Part shown: positions 40,045 through 45,866 of the stretch, piece after piece
Layout of the letters: every line of letters starts with the position of its first letter
Position numbering within the stretch: position 1 is the first letter of the stretch
Virus record (IMG/VR): IMGVR_UViG_3300004770_000032
Coordinates: 1-45,866 of that record
DNA: 45,866 nt
Direction: 5' to 3' (one strand)
From: a virus
The notes under the pieces: model-generated
What the model was told of the DNA's origin: nothing
The model's input: only the letters and a program-made list of their open reading frames with translations
Database searches by the model: none
Program-made: the position numbers and the translations under genes

Positions 40045-42630
40045 TTAAAACCTACGTCTGTTGTTAATAGCTGCTCTTTCTAAAGCAGCGCTGCTGATCT
40101 TAAAGCCCATGCCACCTGTAAGTAATTGCTCAAAGCATCGAGATAGTGCATCAATTTGGTCATCATATTTTCCATTGGGGAACATTATCATTTCATTTAC
40201 TAAGGTTTGATTCCATACGCCACGTAGCATATAAACATTACCGATATTTACCTGAGCTGCAAAAGGCTCTGCTCTAGTAATCTTGTTTCCAGACTCCACG
40301 CTTGAAACAACCCTATACCCCTGTAGTTGTCTGGTTAAGTAGAGTATTTGAGTTTTACCAGCTTGCCCCGGATCTTGAGGAAGGGATATTTTGCACATTC
40401 TACCGTCAAACGCAGCGGTATTCTGTATAGCTATGTCTCTTTCATCCGCATTTACTTTAATTCGCACCATATCGGCAATGACTAATCTACCATCAGCCAA
40501 TCTACCTAGTTTAGCACCCGCTGTATAATCGCCATTAGTTGATGATGCTAAATCCCAGCCTCTTACCCATGTTATAGGTTCATTAGGTAAAATCTCCATT
40601 ATCTTTAGCTGTTCAGGTCTAAATAAACCACCGTCAGGAGGGGAGGGCATTTGTAGATATTGGCCTGAAAAGTTATAGGCATTAGCCATTTCCATTTCAC
40701 GCAACTTTTCAATTGTGTGCTTATGAGGCCATAGCGCCGTTCCATCAGGATTTATTGCAGGGATATTGATGTGATCCCATTTCTCACCGCTCCCGCCATC
40801 TAATAAAAATCCAGATAAATCATTTTCATGAAGTCTCTGCATGATTAAAACGATAGGCGTATCCGTACTATTTACCCGTGATGCTAAAGTATTGCAATAC
40901 CACTCAATAACATTATTACGCATGGTGTCAGAGCGTGCCTCGTCGCTTTTATGCAAATCATCAAGTAAAACGCAGCCGCCAAACTCAGCTCTTTCTTTAC
41001 CTGCACCATATCCGGTTAATGCTCCACCTGTACCTGTTGAATAGAACACACCACCTTTAGTAGTCTTCCAATGATCTTTAGATTTACTATCCGACCTAAG
41101 CTTTACATCAGGGAATATGGTCTGATATTCAGGGTGGGTAACTATGTTTTTTACATTAAAAGAGTTCTCGCCAGCTAATTGAGCAGAATAAGAGGCATGT
41201 ATAAATTCACTATCAGGGTATCGGCCTAAGCACCATGCGGCAAACATGACTATGACCATTTCTGTATTATGAGATACCAGCCCTTCAACAATAAAGTTAT
41301 GTGTCCGGTTAATACTTAAATGTATTAGGTCTGTTTCACCAACATCTTCAATATTTTTAATAGTGTCCCAATAAAATTCAATATTTCTGTACTTTTCAAG
41401 CTCAGGAAATTTATCGGCGCATTTATCAAATGTCTCCTGCGTCATATTAGCTTTATTAGCAGGACGACCTTTATTTATCTTAGCCCATGCATAAAACCCT
41501 TTAATACCCTTCACAATAGATGATGGATAGGTATTAATTAATCCTTGTGGTTTTTTATCAAGAAGCTTTAATGCGTTCTCTCTTTTATGATAAAAAGAAA
41601 TTCTTGGTAATAACTTAATTCCTTCTTCACGACCTATCTGCAACGCCCAAGCATTAGCATGATTGTTCTTTTTAAATGATATGCTTGAAATTATTTTACA
41701 AGTAGACATTAACTGCTGAATATCATCAATTAACTTCTTATTAGCTAAAGTAACACCTAATTGTCCTGCTTTAACACAAACATAACCATCAGTTGCAAAC
41801 ATAATGTCAATAAACCGTAATTTTTGACGCATTGATAATGTAAAGAATATTTGTGGTAATCGCTTATTTAGGGCAGAACACCCTGCAATGTTGTACTTTA
41901 TCAATAATTGATTGGCTATACCTGATTGTCCGCCCATAAGGCAATAATCATATTTTTTAGATGATTCATACTGCTTTACTTCAATATTTAGTTTAGAGCA
42001 TACATCTAAAAATGTAGTTGTGCCTTGATTAGTATCACCAGAAAATCTAATATTTTTTCCCGTACAATTGCCTTCAAATATCATAAAAGCAATAAAAGCT
42101 AATTCGTCATCGTTTATTTCATTACCTGTTGCAACATTAGTATTAATGCATCTTATTCTATCCCCAACAATAAAATCCTCTGCATTGGTATATCCATTAA
42201 TACCAAGCATTGGGTGGTCATGGCTCATTGTTAATGAACGTCCGCTACGCATAGTAATCTTTAAGCTTTTTTTCCTTGCAGACTCAGTTCCTAAACATTT
42301 CTCCGTTGTAAGCCATCCATCGTCATAAGTATAAACATCATCACCAACTAGGATATTTTGCGCTTCAACCATACCCCTAGTTGTCATGACTCTAGCTGTA
42401 GGGTCAATACACTTCCCGTACCGAGGCGCAATGTTGATAATAAGCCTAGTGATCCTTTTATGGAATACATCGTTCATAGCTTTCGCCATAACTTCGTGGT
42501 GGCTATTCTTTATCCACTCTACATTTTTGTTGTGGTAAAACATCCACCTTACAAAAAAATAAAAATCCTGTCGGCAAAACTCTCTCGCCAGTGCTGTTTC
42601 GCTTTCTGTAAATACTTTGCTTTCACTCAT
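40045..42630 (-). CDS. terL: Terminase large subunit interrupted by an intein
   Basis: An 861-residue precursor: 479 residues of terminase with a 382-residue intein at residues 74-455. The N-extein ends NIAPRYGK and the C-extein resumes TEMVIV, so splicing recreates the Walker A loop PRYGKTE. Walker B is GCVLLDDLHK. The nuclease domain has GWDLASSTNGDYTAG, LPQDPGQAGKTQ and DDQIDALSR as metal-binding acidic sites. TerL cuts concatemers and pumps DNA into the head. Before splicing the ATPase should be dead. It follows terS by ten bases and precedes the portal gene. Confidence 0.95.
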   Translation of the reverse strand: MSESKVFTESETALAREFCRQDFYFFVRWMFYHNKNVEWIKNSHHEVMAKAMNDVFHKRITRLIINIAPRYGKCIDPTARVMTTRGMVEAQNILVGDDVYTYDDGWLTTEKCLGTESARKKSLKITMRSGRSLTMSHDHPMLGINGYTNAEDFIVGDRIRCINTNVATGNEINDDELAFIAFMIFEGNCTGKNIRFSGDTNQGTTTFLDVCSKLNIEVKQYESSKKYDYCLMGGQSGIANQLLIKYNIAGCSALNKRLPQIFFTLSMRQKLRFIDIMFATDGYVCVKAGQLGVTLANKKLIDDIQQLMSTCKIISSISFKKNNHANAWALQIGREEGIKLLPRISFYHKRENALKLLDKKPQGLINTYPSSIVKGIKGFYAWAKINKGRPANKANMTQETFDKCADKFPELEKYRNIEFYWDTIKNIEDVGETDLIHLSINRTHNFIVEGLVSHNTEMVIVMFAAWCLGRYPDSEFIHASYSAQLAGENSFNVKNIVTHPEYQTIFPDVKLRSDSKSKDHWKTTKGGVFYSTGTGGALTGYGAGKERAEFGGCVLLDDLHKSDEARSDTMRNNVIEWYCNTLASRVNSTDTPIVLIMQRLHENDLSGFLLDGGSGEKWDHINIPAINPDGTALWPHKHTIEKLREMEMANAYNFSGQYLQMPSPPDGGLFRPEQLKIMEILPNEPITWVRGWDLASSTNGDYTAGAKLGRLADGRLVIADMVRIKVNADERDIAIQNTAAFDGRMCKISLPQDPGQAGKTQILYLTRQLQGYRVVSSVESGNKITRAEPFAAQVNIGNVYMLRGVWNQTLVNEMIMFPNGKYDDQIDALSRCFEQLLTGGMGFKISSAALERAAINNRRRF
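41266..42411 (-). other. Intein with LAGLIDADG homing endonuclease in TerL P-loop
   Basis: Intein of 382 residues, first residue Cys (CIDPTARVM), last His-Asn (LVSHN), next extein residue Thr, so all class 1 splicing residues are present; block B has T61-x-x-H64 (TMSHDHPM). Two dodecapeptide-like motifs mark a LAGLIDADG endonuclease: LAFIAFMIFEGN (E113 in place of Asp) and FIDIMFATDGYV (D208). Insertion is between GK and T of the ATP-binding loop, a favourite site of inteins in nucleotide-binding proteins. The endonuclease looks full-length and may still be active. Confidence 0.93.
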
Positions 42631-42640
42631 TAATGATTAC

Positions 42641-43111
42641 TCATATTTTAGTTAATAATGCCGCTGCAACGTCTTTAAGCTGATCTAATGGTACGGTTAT
42701 GTTAGCACTAAGACTGCGTATAGTTGATTCAGACCTCTCTATATAAAGCCCCCCAGCTTTACCCCTAGCAACTTCCGCTGAGCAAGCCGCTCCAAAATTA
42801 CCAGCAGCTATAGCTTTATCGCGAATCATTTCAAGGGTGTCTAAATGGCTTTCTAAGGTCATCCCCATTCTAATAAGCATAGGCGCACGGATTTTATCCA
42901 TGTGGGCAATTACCTTAGGATTATTAAGTAATCTACCCCCTCGTTGCCCTAAACTTGACTTGGTGGCCTCTGTTACCTCTATTTCGTACGCTAAAGCATA
43001 AGAACTGCATGATCCGTGGCCTGCAATCATTAATTCACAAAATCTACTTTGACTTGGCGTTAGGTCTTTGTTAGAGACTCCTTCGGGGTGTCTTCCGGTT
43101 GGTCTTCCCAT
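42641..43111 (-). CDS. terS: Terminase small subunit
   Basis: A 156-residue protein: basic start (MGRPTGRHPEG), then LTPSQSRFCELMIAGHGSCS leading to a Phage_terminase_2-type helix-turn-helix (SYALAYEIEVTEATKSSLGQ, NPKVIAHMDKI). A central oligomerisation helix (LESHLDTLEMIRDKAIA) and a C-terminal TerL-contact region follow. TerS selects the packaging start on phage DNA, often near its own gene; the repeat-rich region upstream is a candidate. First gene of the late operon. Confidence 0.85.
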   Translation of the reverse strand: MGRPTGRHPEGVSNKDLTPSQSRFCELMIAGHGSCSSYALAYEIEVTEATKSSLGQRGGRLLNNPKVIAHMDKIRAPMLIRMGMTLESHLDTLEMIRDKAIAAGNFGAACSAEVARGKAGGLYIERSESTIRSLSANITVPLDQLKDVAAALLTKI

Positions 43112-43136
43112 ATTTTACTCACGTATATTTTGCTTA

Positions 43137-43156
43137 TGTGATTGTATCGTATCACA
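43137..43156 (-). promoter_or_regulatory. Candidate operator at the late promoter
   Basis: TGTGAT-N8-ATCACA is a 20-bp palindrome about 26 bases before the terS ATG. On the minus strand it overlaps TACAAT (43146-43141), a possible -10 box, though no good -35 is seen. It resembles a CRP site but has a ten-base gap between TGTGA and TCACA instead of six, so CRP is unlikely. Confidence 0.35.
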
Positions 43157-43489
43157 AAAGGCAATTTGGTTTTTTGTAAATTTTATAGGGAGGCTTAGTC
43201 AGATGCTTTGTTTTATAGGGTTTGCTGCCTACCCCCCCCTACTTGGCTAAAAACAGTATACAAATCAATGACTTAGAGTAATAACCACAGCAGGGGGGAG
43301 GTTGATTTTAATGGATAATACACAATAACATAAAACTTCGCATAATGTATATTATGTTAAATTGCCCGTATTCCGTGGCCTACAGGGCTTTTTATCACTC
43401 CCCTGCCCTATAAAGCCCATTCAAAAGGGATTTTAATTAAACGCCGTTTAATTCACCATGATGTGATGTTATAACATAACATTCGTAGC

Positions 43490-43612
43490 AACTATACCGG
43501 CAACCTGACCAGTATGCAGTTAACCGGTCTGGGCATGACCAGCGGCAGCATCACCTACGGTGGTATGACCACACTTGCGATAGGCTTGGGCTCTACACTT
43601 ATATATACATAA
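43490..43612 (+). pseudogene. Fragment of a large repeat adhesin-like gene, foreign composition
   Basis: The frame from 43490 reads NYTGNLTSMQLTGLGMTSGS, then ITYGGMTTLAIGLGST, and stops at TAA 43610-43612; there is no start. The alternating Leu/Thr/Gly strands recall long repeat exoproteins or adhesins of environmental Proteobacteria, not phage genes. It is clearly GC-richer than its surroundings and uses ACC, CTG and GGC codons rare nearby. It is probably a small piece of a host gene captured in the phage, now non-coding. Confidence 0.5.
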
Positions 43613-43615
43613 AAA

Positions 43616-43659
43616 ATATTATTTAAAAGTTTTGATATTATTTAAAAGTCGTGTATAAT
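43616..43659 (+). promoter_or_regulatory. Promoter with two 15-bp direct repeats
   Basis: TTGATA (43632-43637) and a perfect TATAAT (43654-43659) are 16 bases apart, aimed at the RadC cluster. ATATTATTTAAAAGT occurs at 43616-43630 and again at 43635-43649, one copy overlapping the promoter, so a regulator could bind both. The following leader has a short CTCA/TGAG hairpin with a T-run. Confidence 0.6.
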
Positions 43660-43704
43660 CTTTACATCGCCTCAATATCTGAGACGCTTTTTAAGGATTA
43701 CATC

Positions 43705-43848
43705 ATGACTATCATTATATACAAAGGCGCTGCCTATAAAATATTACTAAAAGAAGATGATATGATGTTTATTATGTCAGTGAAGATACATCATAGCAGC
43801 GGCCGCCATAGCATGTGGTTAAGCGCCAATAAACTTTGGAATCAATAA
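43705..43848 (+). CDS. Small hypothetical protein (47 aa)
   Basis: A 47-residue protein, MTIIIYKGAAYKILLKEDD then FIMSVKIHHSSGRHSMWLS, ending NKLWNQ. ATG 43705 with AAGGA seven bases before it is preferred over an in-frame ATG upstream that lies on the promoter side. It appears to be a short beta-rich polypeptide of unknown role, first in the RadC operon. A GGCGG-N8-CCGCC stem (43863-43880) followed by AATTTT lies after its stop and could partly terminate. Confidence 0.5.
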   Translation: MTIIIYKGAAYKILLKEDDMMFIMSVKIHHSSGRHSMWLSANKLWNQ

Positions 43849-43912
43849 ACACACAAACCGACGGCGGCGTGAAAACCGCCAATTTTAACTAACAATATAA
43901 GACCTGAATACA

Positions 43913-44404
43913 ATGAATAAAATAAAAAATGAACAATCATCAATTTATAGTGCTAAGTCTATAGATAGTGACGATATGACTATTAAAAAAGCTCTTTTGA
44001 TTTTAGAGTCAAGACTAATAAAAAAAGAGCATTATTTTAAAAGTCCAGAAGATACCGAAAACTATCTAAAAATCAAATTAGCGGGCTTAGAGCACGAAGA
44101 ATTTCATTGCCTTTTTTTAGACAATCAGCACGCGCTTATAAAACATGAATGTCTTTTTACGGGCACTATAGACGGCGCTAGCGTATATCCTCGAGAGGTC
44201 ATAAAAAAGGCTTTGGCTTATAATGCAGCCGCTCTAATTTTTGCTCATAATCATCCTTCGGGCAATTGTCAGTCCTCTCAAGCTGACAAAACAATTACAA
44301 AAAAAATTAAAGATTGTGCGAATATGTTTGATATTAGAGTACTAGATCATATCATCGTCGGCGGCGTTGACGTGTATTCTTTAGCTAATAATGGTGATAT
44401 GTGA
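43913..44404 (+). CDS. RadC-type JAB/MPN domain protein
   Basis: A 163-residue protein without the helix-hairpin-helix of chromosomal RadC, i.e. the phage/plasmid form. The metal site is complete: Glu in HEEFHCLFLD, then HNHPSGNCQSSQAD, which is H-x-H-x7-S-x2-D of the JAMM motif. Surrounding segments (GTIDGASVYPREVIKKALAY, ALIFAHNHPSG, LDHIIVGGVDVYSL) match. The family's chemical activity is unsettled (zinc peptidase fold); it is common in mobile elements, sometimes near anti-restriction genes. It is the first sizeable gene after the promoter. Confidence 0.9.
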   Translation: MNKIKNEQSSIYSAKSIDSDDMTIKKALLILESRLIKKEHYFKSPEDTENYLKIKLAGLEHEEFHCLFLDNQHALIKHECLFTGTIDGASVYPREVIKKALAYNAAALIFAHNHPSGNCQSSQADKTITKKIKDCANMFDIRVLDHIIVGGVDVYSLANNGDM

Positions 44405-44408
44405 TGCT

Positions 44409-44798
44409 ATGAAACATTTTAACAATTCAGCGGAACAAACAAAAATCTTAGATGATAATGGCGCTTTTTTTGCATTTAGCGCTAAACAATGGGCACTTGC
44501 AAGCGACGCAAGTAAAAAATATAAAAGCTTAGGCGGCGGCTTGTATTGTCCAGAAAACAACGCTTTAGTGCTAACAAAACAATTAAATAATAGCTACGCT
44601 CTTAAAATAAAATGGGAGCTAGAAAACAATGCATTAAAAGATATAATCTGGTACGAATTGGCGAATCACGAATGTCAAATAACAGGCGATACAAGCGACG
44701 CGTTAGAAGCGTTAAAAGATTATGACATAACTAACGCTACTGTTAAATATGAGTATGCTAAATATTATCAACATTGTGTTGATAATGACTATTTTTAA
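44409..44798 (+). CDS. DUF7659-like phage/plasmid protein
   Basis: About 129 residues from ATG 44409 (MKHFNNSAEQTKILDDNGAF); an in-frame ATG at 44391 would overlap radC and add six residues. The opening 'FNNSAEQ..il...GAFFAFs..QF' is a recurrent sequence of accessory proteins found next to RadC-like genes on plasmids and phages. The rest mixes strand and helix (GGGLYCPENNALVLTKQL; DIIWYELANHECQITGD). Function unknown. No clear ribosome site, suggesting translational coupling to RadC. Confidence 0.65.
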   Translation: MKHFNNSAEQTKILDDNGAFFAFSAKQWALASDASKKYKSLGGGLYCPENNALVLTKQLNNSYALKIKWELENNALKDIIWYELANHECQITGDTSDALEALKDYDITNATVKYEYAKYYQHCVDNDYF

Positions 44799-44827
44799 AA
44801 ATAAACTAAACCAAAGAGAAAATAAAC

Positions 44828-45361
44828 ATGAAAATCAAACATTTAAGACTAGCGCTAAGCGCAACACCTAAAAAAGCACACATTAGATTTTATCTGAATG
44901 GGATTTTAATAAAACAAGACACTATCGTTGGTAGCGACGGTCAGCGACTATGTTGTATAAGTGATTGCTACAATGAGATTCCTGACGATAGCATAATTGT
45001 GCCCGTTGATACTATAAAAGCACTATTAAAAAAGATTGGCGCAAAACATGAAAACAGTGAAGTTTGTATTTTTAAAATAAATGGTCGTTATGAACTTCAA
45101 TGTTTAAATCAGATTGAAATATTTGAACCTATTGATCATGTATATCCTAACTTTGATAAATTTATTACTAAAATTAAAGAGCATAATATTAATGATGTTG
45201 TCCAGCATCAATTTAACTGGCAATTTGTTGGCGAAGCTCAAAAAGATATAAATAAATACATGGGTAACGATAGTTTTAAGTATTTTAGAGTGTTAGCAGA
45301 TGTCGGTTATTTTAGGCCTGAAGACAATATCATATATATCATCATGCCGGTGCGGGACTAA
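44828..45361 (+). CDS. Beta-clamp-like phage protein
   Basis: A 177-residue protein. RFYLNGILIKQDTIVGSDGQ followed by RLCCI looks like the first beta-clamp (DnaN) repeat with its '..ATDGhRL' loop (GSDGQRL), and DDSIIVPVDTIKALLKKI matches the 'i.ip...l..l.k.l' helix that follows. It is too short for a full clamp (about 370 residues), so it would be one module, perhaps a decoy or binding platform. Preceded by AAAGAGAAA eight bases from the ATG. The clamp likeness rests on these two stretches and is moderate. Confidence 0.55.
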   Translation: MKIKHLRLALSATPKKAHIRFYLNGILIKQDTIVGSDGQRLCCISDCYNEIPDDSIIVPVDTIKALLKKIGAKHENSEVCIFKINGRYELQCLNQIEIFEPIDHVYPNFDKFITKIKEHNINDVVQHQFNWQFVGEAQKDINKYMGNDSFKYFRVLADVGYFRPEDNIIYIIMPVRD

Positions 45362-45365
45362 GCTG

Positions 45366-45530
45366 ATGACACTTAAAAAAGTAGGCAGACCTAAGGTTGC
45401 TGATAAAAAGCAGCCGATGAGCTTTACTCTCTCGATTGAGCTTATCGAGCTGCTAAAAAAAGAACGTAATAAATCATTAGTTGTCAGTCAAGCGCTGACA
45501 ACTTATTTTAATAATAAAATTGGAGAATGA
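45366..45530 (+). CDS. Short basic protein, possible ribbon-helix-helix regulator
   Basis: A 54-residue protein from ATG 45366 (MTLKKVGRPKVADKKQPMSF). After a GRPK-type basic arm the sequence MSFTLSIELIELLKKERNKS reads as strand-helix, then SLVVSQALTTYF as a second helix, which is the MetJ/Arc/CopG plan. Such proteins repress their own operons; the direct repeats at the promoter are plausible targets. A longer frame from 45300 overlaps the clamp-like gene in another frame and is not preferred. Confidence 0.6.
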   Translation: MTLKKVGRPKVADKKQPMSFTLSIELIELLKKERNKSLVVSQALTTYFNNKIGE

Positions 45531-45533
45531 AAA

Positions 45534-45746
45534 ATGGAAACAGTTACTAGCTTGTTAAAAAAGAAGAAAGAATGCAAAGCAGCAATCATACAAAATGGCT
45601 GTAGTCTGTTTTATAACCGCAGCCTGGGCGGATACCAAGTCATCAAAGGATATACTTCGTCTGAAGTAGAATATGCCTCGATATCTGGCAAAGATATGAT
45701 TTTAAATAAAGCTCAATTAGAGCGTTTGTATTCTTATTCTAAATAA
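45534..45746 (+). CDS. Small hypothetical protein, last gene of the RadC operon
   Basis: A 70-residue basic protein, ETVTSLLKKKKECKAAIIQN then GCSLFYNRSLGGYQVIKGYTSS, with a final helix. It starts three bases after the regulator stop, with AGGAG-like GGAGAATG ahead. No family recognised. A strong terminator follows within 20 bases. Confidence 0.55.
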   Translation: METVTSLLKKKKECKAAIIQNGCSLFYNRSLGGYQVIKGYTSSEVEYASISGKDMILNKAQLERLYSYSK

Positions 45747-45765
45747 TCCTTAACCACAAACCAAC

Positions 45766-45793
45766 AAGCCGGCATCATAGCCGGCTTTTTTTT
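45766..45793 (+). terminator. Strong intrinsic terminator of the RadC operon
   Basis: AAGCCGGC (45766-45773) pairs with GCCGGCTT (45780-45787) over a six-base loop, followed by eight T (45786-45793). This GC-rich stem plus long U-tail is one of the clearest terminators in the window. Confidence 0.92.
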
Positions 45794-45800
45794 GCCTACG

Positions 45801-45866
45801 CATCAAGCACACCAGCATCAAGCACACCAGCACACCAGCACACCAGCATCAAGCACACCAGCACAC
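45801..45866 (+). repeat. Two-word minisatellite running off the window end
   Basis: The last 66 bases are built only from two words, CATCAAG (A) and CACACCAG (B), in the order A B A B B B A B and a partial B. The array continues beyond the window. One frame reads Ala-Ser-Ser-Thr-Pro repeats, which could be a protein linker, but no start is seen. Confidence 0.9.

Larger units (their letters stand above)
43112..43650. promoter_or_regulatory. Gene-free divergent control region with palindromes and repeats
   Basis: I see no complete gene in these 539 bases. They hold TGTGAT-N8-ATCACA (43137-43156), CATAAT-N4-ATTATG (43341-43356), a perfect AATTAAACG-C-CGTTTAATT (43435-43453) and ATGTTATAACAT (43466-43477). 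TTTATAGGG occurs twice direct (43182-43190 and 43212-43220) and once inverted (43406-43414), and there are a C8 run (43232-43239) and a G6 run (43293-43298). It separates terS (minus) from the RadC cluster (plus) and could contain the packaging signal and operators. The 3' part contains the gene remnant annotated separately. Confidence 0.6.

Noticed and set aside
43137-43156. CRP binding site
   Set aside because: The half-sites TGTGA and TCACA are separated by ten bases, not six, so the spacing is wrong for CRP.
43112-43489. A cos site
   Set aside because: No staggered-cut motif or known cos consensus can be recognised; only repeats and palindromes are seen, so packaging type is left open.
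1-45866. Integrase, excisionase with att sites, or CI repressor proving a prophage
   Set aside because: None found by eye. The helix-turn-helix protein at 9609-10055 is only excisionase-like in outline, which is not enough to claim lysogeny.

Overview
This window is a large piece, open at both ends, of a tailed double-stranded DNA phage or prophage with a contractile tail (myovirus morphology). It carries terminase, portal, capsid, sheath, tube, tape measure, baseplate J and spike genes, and it is AT-rich throughout. A host cannot be proved from the sequence. The lysis genes (SleB-type hydrolase, T4-type lysozyme, small lipoprotein) and the 'LLAQPE...REPLSDE' small proteins fit a Gram-negative, probably gammaproteobacterial host. 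No integrase, CI-type repressor, tRNA or attachment site is visible, so lifestyle is open.

Layout. (1) 1-2.6 kb, minus strand: a Cro/YdaS-like regulator and a primase-helicase cut by the window start. (2) 2.7-7.8 kb, plus strand: a replication/recombination cassette (DUF2800 nuclease, DUF2815 ssDNA-binding protein, family-B DNA polymerase, VRR-NUC nuclease, SNF2 helicase) with its own promoters and one internal terminator. (3) 7.8-8.3 kb: no gene, but a near-consensus promoter, about 400 nt of nested hairpins and an intrinsic terminator, probably a structured non-coding RNA. (4) 8.3-13.0 kb, plus strand: a chain of small, mostly overlapping accessory genes, including 15-residue repeats, a shuffled 'LLAQPE' family and a 19-unit hexapeptide beta-helix protein, ending in a terminator shared with the opposing late genes. 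(5) 13.1-43.1 kb, minus strand: late genes read from terS at 43.1 kb downward through terL (with an intein), portal, head morphogenesis, protease/scaffold, cement, capsid, connectors, sheath, tube, tail chaperones G and G-T (-1 frameshift), tape measure, baseplate, fibres and lysis; one SleB-type hydrolase gene lies on the plus strand inside this block. (6) 43.1-43.7 kb: a gene-free, palindrome-rich divergent region containing a GC-richer protein-gene fragment that looks foreign. (7) 43.7-45.75 kb, plus strand: a RadC-type JAB protein, a DUF7659-like protein, a beta-clamp-like protein, a short basic regulator-like protein and two small unknowns, closed by a strong terminator. The last 66 bases are a two-word minisatellite.

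How it works together. The Cro-like protein probably controls the divergent early promoters. The early cassette would make and process phage DNA. Late genes build a procapsid around a self-cleaving protease-scaffold, and the terminase packages DNA once its intein has spliced to restore the ATPase P-loop. The tail is built with G/G-T chaperones made in a ratio set by ribosomal slippage. Lysis uses at least a T4-type lysozyme and a holin-like protein, with the SleB hydrolase under its own promoter. The points most worth a second look are the candidate ncRNA, the intein inside the terminase P-loop, the unlisted frameshift extension with a knotted RNA element upstream, a lipoprotein gene that seems to use an ATT start, and the swap of a family-B polymerase into a DUF2800/DUF2815 cassette.
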